Shown here: positions 34,921 through 46,038 of the stretch, piece after piece
Layout of the letters: each line of letters begins with the position of its first letter
Position numbering within the stretch: the stretch's first letter is position 1
Origin: Siphonodentalium dalli
Lineage: Eukaryota > Mollusca > Scaphopoda > Gadilida > Siphonodentaliidae
NCBI GenBank assembly: GCA_032622095.1
Contig: CP136062.1
Location: forward strand, 129,783,282 to 129,847,281
Direction: 5' to 3'
Length of the DNA: 64,000 bases
Position numbers and translations under genes: made by a program
The notes under the pieces: generated by a model
The model's input: the letters and a program-made list of their open reading frames with translations, nothing else
Databases searched by the model: none
What the model was told of the DNA's origin: nothing

Positions 34921-35449
34921 ATACGCCCGTTTGAAAAAACGGTCGTCTTTTATAAATGGGTTGTCCGTCCGTCCGCTTTTGGTTTCCGGGTGATAACTTT
35001 AGTTTGAATCGAGTGAACTGAACCAAATTTGGTATGTTAGTTTACCACACCAAAATACAGATCCATTTCGAATATGGGCTTCGTCCGCATGACTTTGACT
35101 GATTTATGCCCTTTTTCGACTTAGATTTTACCTGATTTTCGGTTTCCGGGTGATAACTTTAGATTGAATCAAGTGAACTGAACCGAATTATACAGATCAA
35201 GTTCAAATAAGGGTTCTGTCTATATGATTTTGCAGGTCAAGTTCGAATTTGAGTCCGATCCGACCATTTTTGTCAGAGTTATAGGATTTGGTTCGGTCTG
35301 AAAATAGCCGAAAATAAATAAAAAATTTCTCGGTTTATTTTTGTTATTATTTCGTCTTAAGTCAAAGATTTGAAACATGAATTAAACCTTGTCCCACTCT
35401 ACTCCAGAAACGGGCGTATTATGCCACGCCCCGACGGTGTGCTCTTGTT
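34921..35449 (+). mobile_element. Pearl-like / Helentron-like element with defined empty site
   Basis: Starts ATACGCCCGTTTGAAAAAAC and ends GGGCGTATTATGCCACGCCC plus CGACGGTGTGCTCTTGTT. The paralogous sequences without it read CTCCTTTCTAATGGTATG (unit 1) and CTCATTTTTAATGGTATG (unit 2). Here the flanks are CTCCTTTTT and AATGTTATG. There is no target duplication, as expected for Helitron/Helentron-type insertion at a TT site (known). Body: about 2 diverged repeats with GGTTTCCGGGTGATAAC. Confidence 0.82.
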
Positions 35450-35454
35450 AATGT

Positions 35455-37530
35455 TATGTAGATTGTTTGAGATATATTAGTCATGTTATTATTGGATGTA
35501 CTGTGACTGCCGCCACGGATTACACTAATACTATCGGACCAACGTAGAGCCTGGTAGTTATTCGTCAGGATATGTTGAGAAGTTATCGGTTTGCTTTACT
35601 GTCACAGTTTGAACCACAGCTGCAATCTCAAACAGATCAACACGTTGAGCCACCACCTTCTGAGGAGAAGTAGAATGTTAAGAGACAAATTCCACCAAAA
35701 TCTATCAAATCAATACAAACAACCTGGGGCCGAAACAAAATGACAATATCCTCAGCGCATGTCACTACAAGAGCCGAGCCAACTTGACCGCCTGTCCAGA
35801 ATGAGTCCTGGGACAAAGGAGCATGTTGCAAAAACATCCCACAGTAAGAACATTAATCTTGCAGAGTGCAACTTAATTGAAGGTAAACAGTACATTTCAA
35901 CTATATACTAACAGCAATTGTAAATTCTGATTTCACCTGCAACATTTTAAACCGGCTACAGCACAACTTTTGAATGACATTTAGTGGCATTCCGACAACG
36001 TGCTGTGCTATGGGACACACGAACTGTTGTAGTCAGAGTAGGGGGGGGGGGTTGTAACATTCTCACAATTAAGACCGGAATTAAACTTAAAGTATGTTGT
36101 CTGTACCAGTGGTTCTATCTATGAAATACTAAAATTACATGCGATTACTTATGCTAGGAAAATATGTTTGAGTATGGAAGACGGTGATTATTTTAGTCCG
36201 TTGTTGAGTATTATTTCAAGTCTAGCATCAGTCTTTTAAGTGATCTGGGAAGATTACATTTTACGACCATGATATCTCACTGTTTATTGACTAACTGTTC
36301 ACACTGATTTGTGTTTTTAATTATGACTACTCAACTTTGAAATAAAACTAACTTTGGATTAATGTCAAACTGTAAATAACTACAAGGCACTTAACATTAA
36401 TATGGTATTATCATACACGTTAATTTTTGTCTCAGGTCTCCTCCATGATATGTTCACTTTCAGTTTCATACTATCTGTCGAATTCATCACTCTTTACATC
36501 TTCATACTCACTTTTTGACGCTACACTTTCTGAACAAAAATCGCATTTCACACATTCACAATTATCAGCCTCACTACCATGTTAACTTACTTCACTATCA
36601 TGTGACTTTTCACTTTCGTCAGATTCACTGCCACTCCAAAAAATACACTCAACCATCATATCTGCATCATTTCACAACTTTCATATCTTCACTTCCAATT
36701 GCAGGTGGACATGTGCATCAATTACGTCAACTGCAACCGACTTCATCTGAAATTTAAACCATTTTACTCCAACATTATGTATGGAAACCGAACAGTTTTA
36801 GGCCATTATATAAGAACTTTCAGGATCTCTTACACCAAGGTGCCACACAACAGGACGGATGTGATCAAATATTTTCAAAGAAATAATGCATTCACTGATG
36901 ATGCCCTGATAATGGTTCAGCTGCATTTTGTTCATTGGATTTTTGCTCAAGTTCTGATGATGCTTGTTGTAACACATGCCATCGATCGTATGGGGTGATG
37001 TGACAATTTATGTCGTAAGTTAATTAGTTTCTGTACCACTTTATTGGTTATCACAATTCGGTTTCCAATTTATTCAATTGTGCCACCTGGCACCACAATA
37101 ACCTATTGTGTGATTAATAAATGTTTAAATAGCTTGTAAAGGCTCGTGTAGTAATGTAGGTATCTAAATCATTAATCGGCTGCAAATATAATGTGGGTCA
37201 TTTCTAGAAATTATATACAAATTGCATATTTAAATATTGGACACAGTAGAATAAAATATTATAATGCCCTGTTCCATTGTGTTCCAGACAACCACCTAAT
37301 ATAATATACCGAAAAGTGGTACCAGTAACATAAGTATTACTATATGAGACATGTCTGATTCATCAATTTATTTTCAAACCGCTTCATCCAAGGTGGGTAA
37401 TATAGCATGTAAGCCACATACAGCTCCAGATAGGTGTGAATTCACTGTCTTGGATCTATACACATGACCTGACGATGCATATGGCAAACAATGGTGGATT
37501 CATCATGTAAAGTAAATGTATTGTTTACAG
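35455..37530. other. Array unit 3, remaining blocks including an extra acidic/VTIAPTD copy
   Basis: 35455-35880 continues the block interrupted by the preceding element. 36421-36640 is an additional diverged acidic exon, and 36810-37040 an additional diverged VTIAPTD-type block, so unit 3 carries an internal partial duplication. A poly-G run at about 36041-36050 may be unreliable. Confidence 0.45.
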
Positions 37531-37534
37531 TTAA

Positions 37535-38028
37535 AGGCACGGGAGGCCTTAGTTGTCGAAAATATTAATATTTGTTCCAATCACCGTAAACAGAAAAAAC
37601 ATTAAACGCATACAGTTTCGTTTATATATACCATGACCATCGCGTAAACAACATGCTATCATAAAGACCTACTATATTTTACCTAAGCAAGAGACTGATT
37701 GTGTTACAGAAGACAGCACAGTGTTACTGGCTAATCACACAAAAATTATATAAACGCTCTTTAATAGTTCCATATCAGGAATTCAGAAACAAATAATGCT
37801 CTTTATGTTTACCATCATAATATAAACAAACACCAGGAAAGTAACTTTTTATGCTTTTGTTTACATAACAATGGTCAAATATATGACAATAACATACTGT
37901 TTATGCGATATTTCTTATTTGTATACGGACAAAGTATGTCTACATTTTAATATTCTTTCTGTTTGTGGCGGTTTTTGACCGGTGGAAATATTTTCACAGC
38001 ATACCCACCGCCAAGGCCTCCCGTACCT
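37535..38028 (+). mobile_element. 494-bp TTAA-flanked MITE (piggyBac-like TSD)
   Basis: TTAA at 37531-37534 and 38029-38032 flank inverted ends AGGCACGGGAGGCCTT ... AAGGCCTCCCGTACCT. The paralogous empty site is intact in unit 2 (GTTTACAGTTAACAAACA at about 30130) and unit 1 (GTTTATAGTTAACAAACA), so the insertion and TTAA duplication are directly demonstrated. TTAA target use points to piggyBac-related mobilisation (inference). An AACGCTCTTTAAT/CATATCAGGAATT block inside equals one terminus of the MITE at 17478-17758. Confidence 0.9.
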
Positions 38029-38871
38029 TTAACAAACACAAAAGTTACCTGGTATTAGGATATTACCACCTGAATACTAGGGGCGAAACTTGCCAACTGT
38101 TAAGAATTAAAGACATATATGATCATCTTTTATCGCAACTTTTCCGGAGCAATATCCATAACTTCAGGATATATCATAATCAAGAGGTACGTGTCTACAT
38201 AAAGAACGAATGAAAGTCATGAATCTTAGACTATTTAAAATGTTTTAAAATATTCATGTAATAATTTAATTTAGTTATATATACTATTATTAAATTTGAA
38301 GAATATGATGCTTAGAATCATTTTTCCGGTCTTTATTTTATGCTGCTTATTGAATATTGGTTGTGTAGAATCATACATTGAATTTGACCATCCTGGTCCA
38401 AGTAGTCTAAAATTGACAATGCTACACTTACATTCAGTCATATATATTATCCGTAGTGTGAAAACAAAATATACTTTTTTGACCCATTCTAGTGTGATTT
38501 TTTTAGAGTAGAGTATGTAATCGCCTTTAGTAAAGAAGTTCGTCTATAACTAGAGTTTCAAAATGACATATGCCATAGCAACAAGTTTTCTTCGCTAAGA
38601 TTCAAACACGATTTCGTCTTCAAAAATGTATCTTCGAAGACTAAGTTAATAGTTTTCCACAATTAATCTTCATCTCATTTAGTCTTCAAATATTAAGCTT
38701 CAACTTCGCCTTGTCTCTTCCATTTCCACGTAATTTCCCATTTTCACTTCCCTGATCAACAATATACGATATCACAAGATGTTTTTTACTGAATGTAGCT
38801 ATAACCCAATTTTGAGCAGAATAGAATCTGCCATTTGGTTTTTGTGGGAATAAAAATGACTGAATACTCAC
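38029..38871. other. End of tandem array, then unassigned sequence
   Basis: Array homology fades at about 38300-38400. Nothing recognised from there to 38871. Confidence 0.45.
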
Positions 38872-38984
38872 TTTCACCCACTTCGTCTAGAAATTTCCCA
38901 ACCTTCGTGATTTCTCGAACAGCCATGGGGCATTGGTACATGTAGATGTTTTCGTGTATTTCTTTAGCATGCCCCATATGAGCA
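38872..38984 (-). CDS. Exon of a tyrosine-recombinase-like protein, C-terminal block (tentative)
   Basis: Minus strand: RSALYAHMGHAKEIHENIYM then YQCPMAVREITKVGKFLDEV, followed by donor GAAA|GTGAGT (GTGAGT at 38866-38871). 'HMGH....H...Y..P.....+.KV.K.L' matches my memory of the C-terminal block of an abundant Crypton/YR-like protein family in cnidarians, molluscs and fish, where GH and Tyr are the last catalytic elements of tyrosine recombinases. The upstream acceptor is uncertain (AAG near 38983); a TAA in frame just beyond limits the exon. It is probably a domesticated or transposon-derived gene. Partner exon at 39532-39656. Confidence 0.45.
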
Positions 38985-39531
38985 TACAAGGCACTTCTTT
39001 CTTATGTTGGCAAGTCAAAACTTGCATACAAAACTGCATATTATTGTTTTATGGAATTATAACGCCAGCATATTGTTGGTGCAAAATTTGTTTTAAGTCC
39101 CCAAGATCGCCAAAGTGATGTCGGAATACGACGTAAGAGACACGTTATCATACCTCCGTGGCATCGCATACAACATTAAGTATACAGGTCAAGGGTCGAA
39201 TAATTGAGAATTATTGCGTATGTCAAGGTGATAACAGCGCGTATTTTAAATATCTATAGTTATAAAGTTTGTCTTAATTTTGTCTAAATAATAAGAAATG
39301 TTGTCTTACGACTTAGCGACGTGAAGACCAGGTGTGCCCGCGGCAAACTGTCTTGTAGACAGCCTGTCGTTGAAGACATTTTGTCGTAGCTGCGAAGTGT
39401 CAACAAGACGAGTTGTCATAAGACGAGTTGTCATAAGACGAGGTGTCATACACCCTTGTCGAGACCTGGTGCCTATTGTCAGTGGCTGTTATGCTATTAC
39501 CCACACCTGTTGATTGTCTGACAAAATTCAC
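38985..39531. other. Putative intron and short tandem repeat
   Basis: Between the two recombinase-like exons. At 39404-39450 a 15-bp unit AAGACGAGTTGTCAT is repeated three times. Confidence 0.5.
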
Positions 39532-39656
39532 CTCATGCCAACCACTTGCATGGTCTTGTGAATTTTTGGCAGAAGTAAAGAGGTAAATGTTTGTTGGGCT
39601 AAAGCCTGCGTCTTTCCGAACACTCACTCGCGAGCAACACAACTCCCAACAGTCCT
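39532..39656 (-). CDS. Exon of a tyrosine-recombinase-like protein, 'NIYLF' block (tentative)
   Basis: Minus strand, acceptor TTCTGGCCTAG at 39657, donor GAG|GTGAAT. The 125 bases read with a two-base lead as DCWELCCSRVSVRKDAGFSP, TNIYLFTSAKNSQDHASGWH, E. In the Crypton/YR-like family I recall, a 'G..P.N.YLF........G...' block lies shortly upstream of the HMGH block. Order, strand and spacing to the 38872-38984 exon agree with that. An exon between them (the R/H catalytic region) must be missing or undetected. Confidence 0.45.
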
Positions 39657-40098
39657 CTAGGCCAGAACACAAAATTAGTGTATAAATTAAAAGCAATAGC
39701 TTATCATTTACACTCCCCACCCCCTATACTGCATATCAGACTCACCCAAACGTTTGATATCATGATATGTCACCTCACACTCTTGTCTATACCTCGTTCC
39801 GCTATACTAGTTATATTTTCAATCAATTTCTTTCTATTACTCCATAAGAAAAAAAATCTCATTTTGATATATCTATCGATCCAGCCCACACTGTGAGTAG
39901 CTGAGTAACATATATACCAATAACGATCTTCTAAAATTATTATGAACACAATTACCTAATATTATGTCATCATTCTCACAGCGTGGGCTTATTCACACGT
40001 ACTCGGAAACGACACCCATAAGCTTTATGCTTGAAGTCGGATTCCCTCCATAAACCAATATTCATGCTTCATATTTTGTAACATGCACTGTATTTGAT

Positions 40099-40257
40099 TT
40101 ATATGGAATAAATAATGTCCTCTGGAAATAAAACAGGAACAAACTGGTCAGCACCCTTTCCTGCAGGATCCAAAACGTTGTGTTTGCAGGTCACATTTCC
40201 AAACTCCCTCCTCAGCTTCTTGCCACTGAATCCACCAAATGCCAGTACCTCCTCCCC
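40099..40257 (-). CDS. Candidate terminal exon, unknown protein
   Basis: Minus-strand open frame from just after an in-frame TAA (40258-40260) to TAA at 40099-40101: GEEVLAFGGFSGKKLRREFG, NVTCKHNVLDPAGKGADQFV, PVLFPEDIIYSI. Composition and regularity are strongly protein-like compared with neighbouring frames. Lead candidates for the acceptor (ATAAG near 40258) are weak. No family recognised. It lies 5' of the recombinase-like exons on the same strand but ends in a stop, so it should be a different gene. Confidence 0.45.
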   Translation of the reverse strand, partial: GEEVLAFGGFSGKKLRREFGNVTCKHNVLDPAGKGADQFVPVLFPEDIIYSI

Positions 40258-40659
40258 TTATTTCCAGTGATAATGATTGATGCCACTGGGGTCACTTGAC
40301 CCATTACACGCTATCAAAATTAACGTTAAAAATATCGATCTATTTCAAATGATCATAACACCATCGCAAATTATCTTATTTTTTTTTTTGGTGAATTGGA
40401 ACTGTTGGGGACTCAAATTAAATCTGTAAAATTACACTCCGTACTCGATAATCGGGAGATACAATATCCGTAACTCAATTATATCAGTGTATTTACCATA
40501 TGTGTATGGATAAATAACAGATATCGCCCCACGAAGGTTTGAATGTCCATGTTTGTACAGGGGTTATTATAATTAAGAGCGATTGGGGGAGGGCTTCATT
40601 TTCCGTCTACTCCTGACGAATTAATCAACGAGCTATTTGTTCTCCAGAATCTCTTCCTG

Positions 40660-41027
40660 TCCCTGTTTAAACATCTTCTGCGGGACAGTTTTCAAGAGCT
40701 TTCTCAACATCCCGTTGAAGGAAACCAATAAATCCTGAAATGTTAATAATTAATCATCTTTCTATCAATATCATTTCTCCCCCTAACATCAAACATTTCT
40801 TGAGGAGACCAGTTGAATGTTTGTTGGATTCAGCAACCACAACAAACGTTCATTTGAGGAAATATTTTGAGATTGCATTAGAAGAGGACTCTCCTTGGCA
40901 GGCAGATTATCTTTGTGATAAATACTCACAAACTTCGAACAAAGAAACTCAGAACTGTACTACGGCGTACGGTGAACATGTATTCCGACTCGACAAGTAC
41001 TTCGAATCGGCAGACCAAACTAAGTGA
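40660..41027 (+). pseudogene. Inverted paralogue of the 19.2-19.7 kb coding remnant
   Basis: Plus strand: HLSINIISPPNIKHFLRRPV, TTNVHLRKYFEIALEEDSPW, QADYLCDKYSQTSNKETQNC. The first part matches the minus-strand block at 19233-19695, though the upstream piece (QELSQHPVEG) is out of frame. The 95-codon ORF at 40740-41027 is open to TGA, but frame damage upstream makes a functional gene unlikely. Confidence 0.45.
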
Positions 41028-41191
41028 CGTCACTGCATGATAGCTTCCACTTATGGTCATAGCATATGCGTACTGATCTAAGATTCAAATTGTGAACCAC
41101 ATCCGGTCGATGTGAACAGAAATGCAGGATATGGAAACAAATTACATAAATTTTCAATAACTAGAATAATAATTATTTTGTTTTATGCAAA

Positions 41192-41314
41192 TAGTGAATC
41201 TATTGATCCAAATACCTACAATACTGGGAACTATATTTGTCTCCGATGTTACGAGCGGGTACCTTTCGTTGGTTCCGTTTTCTGTAATATTTGTTCTAAT
41301 CTAAAAGCGAAATA
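41192..41314 (+). CDS. Candidate 3' exon with CxxC...CxxC motif
   Basis: After a pyrimidine-rich acceptor (TTTTGTTTTATGCAAATAG) the plus strand reads ESIDPNTYNTGNYICLRCYE, RVPFVGSVFCNICSNLKAK, then a stop. The two CxxC pairs 15 residues apart suggest a small zinc ribbon. No upstream exon was found with confidence. The family is unknown. Confidence 0.35.
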
Positions 41315-41317
41315 ATA

Positions 41318-42068
41318 GGTTCGGTTTGTTGACTTTGAACTTTGATAATATTCAATCAAACTTTTAGGTGAAAATACCGTTAGAAAATTGAAGACAAACT
41401 CTAATTGTTCATTTGGATATATAGAATTGGCTTTCGGGCCAAATATTTTTGAATAATTCCAGAAGAATTCTTTTAAAAATGTAACCAAAATTTTTTCATG
41501 CAATTTCACTTTTTGTTAAAGTGGTTTAGTTTAATTTACATTTGTAATTTGTTTATAAATATTTGGCTTTTAGAGCATGGTATGCCTATATATAATTGAG
41601 TGTAACTTAACATATGGCCGAAAAGAAAAAAATTATATTTGCACTTGAGTACTTGATCAATCACACTAATTTTTGTTGTAGCGATGTGGAGTTAATCAAT
41701 ACAAAATGGCGGCCGTCGCCAAGAATTTTTTGGACTCCGCTGACCCTTGAGTTATGAATCAATTATTCTATTTTAGGTAAGTTCATTCTATTTTTATAGA
41801 AATCGATTACTATATTTCATTCGCACACGTATACCACAGGGGGCTATAACTCAAATGAGAAGAATTGGTGCTTTAAAATCAGGATACCAGCCTTTATGTA
41901 CTATGTACGAGGCCATGCTCATGGTCCACTTTGGTCCCACATCTCTTCAAGACGGGTTGTTGAGTCCCGGCTCAATCCATCGGCGAGTCGCGCATCCACA
42001 GTGTTTCAGGTTCAATATATGTTGTCTTGTATTCGTCTGATGTTTGAGGTACTGCTTTCTGGGTTTTT
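41318..42068. other. Unassigned sequence
   Basis: No supported gene. 41890-42010 is a GC-richer stretch with overlapping weak open frames on the plus strand, possibly part of a dispersed repeat. Confidence 0.4.
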
Positions 42069-42510
42069 ATACGCCCTTTTTGAAAAAAGGTCGTATTATG
42101 TAATCAGTCCGTCCGTCGTCTGTCTGTCCGTCCGTTAACATTTTTGATCGATAACTCCAGTTTGGATTATTTGATCTGGACCAAACTTGGTGTGTGTATT
42201 TCCCAGCAAATGATACAGGCCAAGTTCGAATATGGGTTCCGTCCAATTATTTTTACATGAGTTACGGCCCTTTTTCGACTTAGAATTTGACCGTCTGTTA
42301 ATATTTTTGGTTTCCGACCGATAACTCCAGTTTGGATTATTTGATCTGAACCAAAGTTGGTATGTGTATTTCCCAGCTAAAACTACAGGCCAAGTTCGAA
42401 TATGGGTTCCGTCCAGTTATTTTACTGTGAGTTTTTCGACTTAGAATATGACCAAATAATTCCAAATAGCTAAAGGGCGTATTTTGCCACGCATTAGCGA
42501 TGCTCTTGTT
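42069..42510 (+). mobile_element. Pearl-like / Helentron-like element
   Basis: Starts ATACGCCCTTTTTGAAAAAA and ends GGGCGTATTTTGCCACGCAT plus TAGCGATGCTCTTGTT. About two internal repeats, close in sequence to those at 31000-31600, follow a GTCCGTCCGTCGTCTGTC tract. Confidence 0.82.
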
Positions 42511-42779
42511 TCATCGTATGATGTTCTTTGTTCTCCCCTGTCTCTTTTGGTATTTGGATGATTGTTGAATCCTGTAATGTTCACATCTGTCTCACTGAGG
42601 AGGCTGCTACATGCAGTGACTAAACGGGCGACCGCTTGTACTATGTACCAGTCATTGGCCCGACCAGCATTCGAAGGGTAGACCCATCGGCAGCGGGGCT
42701 AGTTGTAGACAGTTTTCTTTCTCAAACCAAATCAACACGACCTGATCGTACGAATGACGACTCACTTATTTTCAATGAT

Positions 42780-43790
42780 GCTGGGTTATTCCATCGACCC
42801 GACTATTAAAGATATTCTGTATTTGTCTTTGATAAGACACTTCAAAGCAATGCTGGACAATCAGGACAGAGTCGGTGAATGACTCTCTCCTGATTGAATG
42901 TTCAAAGAAAGTTCAATCTGATGCTTTGTTGCAGTTAATAGCTATTACACAAACACAAGTCACAGTTGCTCATCAAAAACATTGAATAGTAACAGCAGTT
43001 TTGAGTTATATAATGTCGGATATAATGGCTGATTTGGCACCACATGGCATAACGGATTTTCGCAGATTTGGAGGACAGTCGGTTGATTAAAAGTTCCTTT
43101 GTATAATTATCTTTTGACTTTCAATCGGTGCGATCATCCGCCGGCATTGAAGGTTGGATATATGAAGATAGATTTGTATACATATGTTCCAAATCCCTTA
43201 CGATGTTTTAAAGGTCAAGGAGGTATGGTCATGGCCAGGAACATTGTAAAAGTAAAGCAACCATGTGGGCACGCTGTTGTTTCTGGACATGGATTATACT
43301 AAACAAAAAAGTTTTCAAGGTTCACATGCTGCAATGGATCGTTCATGTCGCATATGGGACTATGAATACATAATTCAGCGGTGTGATGCTGAAAAACATC
43401 CATCATATTTCGATGCAAAAAAACAATAGTTGGTGCTCGGCCGTCACAACAGCCAAACTAACATCATTCGTGTATCACAAGGGACACAACTTGACGTAAC
43501 TGATATAACTCCTGTCCCAGAACAAGTATCACATGCCATGGAAACTTCTACAGAATTTTCACCCATTGCTTAAAATTCTCTCAAGTTGAGCCATTTACTG
43601 CAACAGTATTCGTGGCGATGCTCTTGCTCCAAAGCAAAAATCGCCAAAGTCACTCCAACGTTTAGACTCAGAGAGGTTCATATTTGAAATATCAAAATTT
43701 GGCCAGAAGCTTGATGAGAAACGATTAACACTAAAGGGCAATTTAGACGGCGTCGGGACTTCAGCGCCAACGCTCAATTAGGACAAACAT
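42780..43790 (+). pseudogene. LINE ORF1 (gag-like) remnant with CCHC knuckle
   Basis: Collinear blocks with multiple frame breaks: YSVFVFDKTLQSNAGQSGQS; MADLAPHGITDFRRFGGQSV (43025 on); YLLTFNRCDHPPALKVGYMK; YTYVPNPLRCFK; shifted frame RYGHGQEHCKSKATMWARC; DRSCRIWDYEYIIQRCDAEK; IFEISKFGQKLDEKRLTLKG in broken frames. The PNPLRCFK / RYGHGQEHC pair is a CCHC zinc knuckle split by a frameshift. This matches the retroposon copy at 11495-12650 but keeps the natural order. Confidence 0.68.
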
Positions 43791-45286
43791 AATATCACTG
43801 GGTGTTCACACAGCGATGCGAGCGACGCGACCAAAGCGTCAATTGCAAAAATAGGATTAGTTCTAATTGATCGACGCGTAAAGTGCGTTTACTCGAGTGT
43901 TTTCGGTTTTTCAATGATGGATATAGACGAAGTCACCGGATGTGGAATCCATATAATTGCCACATCCATTCGTTGCAAACAGAATGGCTACTTCGTTGCA
44001 ACCAATGCCCCATTGTGAAATTTGTTATATATCTGGCCGGATGAGTTAACCTAAATTTTGTTTAAGGGTAGCAACAATTGCTAAGCGCCATTCCCCAATT
44101 GACACAATGACACCATTGCCCTGAGCATTCAATTATTGTATTATGCCCCATTTTAGACATTTCCTAGGCGCATGTTAGGTATTTCCGAAATCACATGACG
44201 AACGTCGCGACGATCCACCTAGTACAAACGCTATCGCATGCCAAATGGGGTGGGATGCTGAAAAATCGCAAGCCAATTTGCGCGCGATTTAGTTTGCCGT
44301 GTCCCGCGTGACTCAGCATCGCATGCGAATATCTTATACTATGTTTCGATTGTAAAATGGCGGCGGTGTTATTCATGACGAATTACTCGACTCAAATGTT
44401 CATTGATGAACTAAAATAATTAACACCACAACTGCATTCATCAGTGTCGTCAAATAAATCGAATGGGGGTAAACTATCAGATTTTAATTTTATCTGATCC
44501 ATTTAATGGTATATTGAAGACAATAAGGCATAATATCAGTCGTCAATGTTGTTACGTTTACTTGTCCGTCTCCCAATCGCTCAATTTGGCATAATATATT
44601 AAATTGCCGTGAGCGCTTCCGTTCCTGTGTTACCAATGTAAACAATTTATTGAAAATAATTGTGACGCCTATTCTTACTCTTACCATATAAAATTCGGTT
44701 ATTATGTTATAAACCGTTATTTACACGTGTTTGGCGATATAACATGTGAATACCATATATTTATTTCCATATACCGACGGCTGATGCTGTTATAAATAAG
44801 CAATGCAACTAATTAATAATATAAGTAGTATAACTATTACTAAATAATATTAATTATATTTTACAATCATTTTATTTTAATTTTAGTCGAAATTTATAAT
44901 GCCAGTACCAGTTTTAAATGGATATTATCAATTCCATGTCTTATTAATGGTATCGTCAGGGGGCAATCTTTCAAAACAATGAACGCAGGTCTAAATTGGC
45001 CTATTTTGTCGTGTTCTACATAATTTTTTTGTAAAAATATTTTTGTTTTGTTAAAAGTGCACCCAAAAGTGCCACACCCACTTTTATAAAATCAAACTGT
45101 TTTTGCTTTTCTGTGTATAACATGATAAAACAAGCGAAATTTAAAAATTGTGTATCGCAGATATGTTTTTCCTTTTTGTTACCCCCTGAAAACAGTGATC
45201 AAAATCTGCTTCGGCCCTCAGGTAATGACCAACCCACCCACCTATGGTTTCGTCAAAAAACATTTGCCCGCCCCCCCCTGGTATCG
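43791..45286. other. Unassigned sequence
   Basis: A GCGATGCGAGCGACGCG stretch at 43815 and GCATCGCATGCG near 44319 may mark the ends of a small element, not established. The rest is AT-rich with no coding evidence. Confidence 0.4.
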
Positions 45287-45312
45287 TATATATATATATA
45301 TATATATATATA
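45287..45312. repeat. (TA)n microsatellite
   Basis: Thirteen or so TA units immediately 5' of the Helitron-like element at 45316. Confidence 0.9.
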
Positions 45313-45315
45313 TTA

Positions 45316-45932
45316 TCTATTATATATTTTGGAAGATCTGTCGGTCTGTGTGTGTGTGTGTGTGTCTGTGTGTTCGCGATGAACTCGAAAACGTCCCAAC
45401 CGATTTCGATGAAACTTGGTATGTGGGGGTATTTTCGGCCGGGGACGAACATAGGCATATTAATTTGTCCGTGCGACGTCACCTTGACCTTGAAATCGGG
45501 TCATTTCAAGGTCAAACGCCCGAATATCACGGGATTTCGATGAAACTTGGTATGTGGGGGTACTTTCTTATGGCGAGTCTCATAAGCATATTCATTCGCC
45601 CGTGCGACGTGACCTTGACCTTGAAATCGGGTAACTTCAAGGTCAAATCGCCAATTTTGATGGGATTTCGACGAAATTTGATACGTTGGGTTACTTTTGT
45701 TCACCGATTGTTTTGGACGGGTCCAATCGTGACCCCGACCAGACCTTGACCTTCAAAATGATCAATTCAAGGTCAAATCGGGTAAAACCGGATGGATTTC
45801 GACGGGCACGTTTGTCAGGTACTTTTGTCCGGGCAGTGTTTTGGACTGGTCAAATCGTTACCCCACTTGACCTTGACCTTCAAAATGGACAATTCAAGGT
45901 CAAAGCCCGGACGAAGTCGGGTCACCTTCTAG
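45316..45932 (+). mobile_element. Non-autonomous Helitron-like element
   Basis: Starts TCTATTATATATTTTGGAAG after A and ends with the hairpin GCCCGGACGAAGTCGGG, then TCACCTT and CTAG before T. It is inserted in a TA repeat. It contains a (TG)n tract at about 45348-45371 and two to three internal repeats with ACCTTGACCTTGAAATCGGG and GATGAAACTTGGTATGTGGG. The 199-codon and 136-codon open frames across it are repeat translations. Confidence 0.87.
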
Positions 45933-45995
45933 TATATATATATATATATATATATATAAACCACGATATCTACAACACAAATACATCTATATATA

Positions 45996-46036
<41 letters not shown>
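45933..46036. repeat. (TA)n microsatellite tracts
   Basis: Two TA tracts (about 45933-45957 and 45988-46036) separated by a short spacer. Confidence 0.9.

Positions 46037-46038
<2 letters not shown>

Larger units (their letters stand above)
20440..38300 (-). repeat. Three-unit tandem array of diverged, minus-strand-coding units
   Basis: The same ordered blocks recur three times: unit 1 about 20440-26220, unit 2 about 26220-30470, unit 3 about 30470-38300. Landmarks: AATACACACCCTTCCCATAA at about 20471, 26271 and 30534; TCACTTAATCATATGCATAG at about 21160, 27036 and 32273; TAATGATGCCGAACTGAAAA at about 23123, 27790 and 33189. Minus-strand coding blocks, in transcription order, are: acidic exons, a death-domain-like exon, then a separate terminal exon pair. 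Unit 2 is shortest. Unit 3 is enlarged by insertions and an extra acidic copy. All copies carry stops or frameshifts, so this looks like a decaying local gene family rather than a satellite. Confidence 0.8.

Noticed and set aside
43799..44340. Possible MITE with GCGATGCGAGCGACGCG end
   Set aside because: The two candidate ends match over too few bases to call an inverted repeat, and no target duplication is visible.
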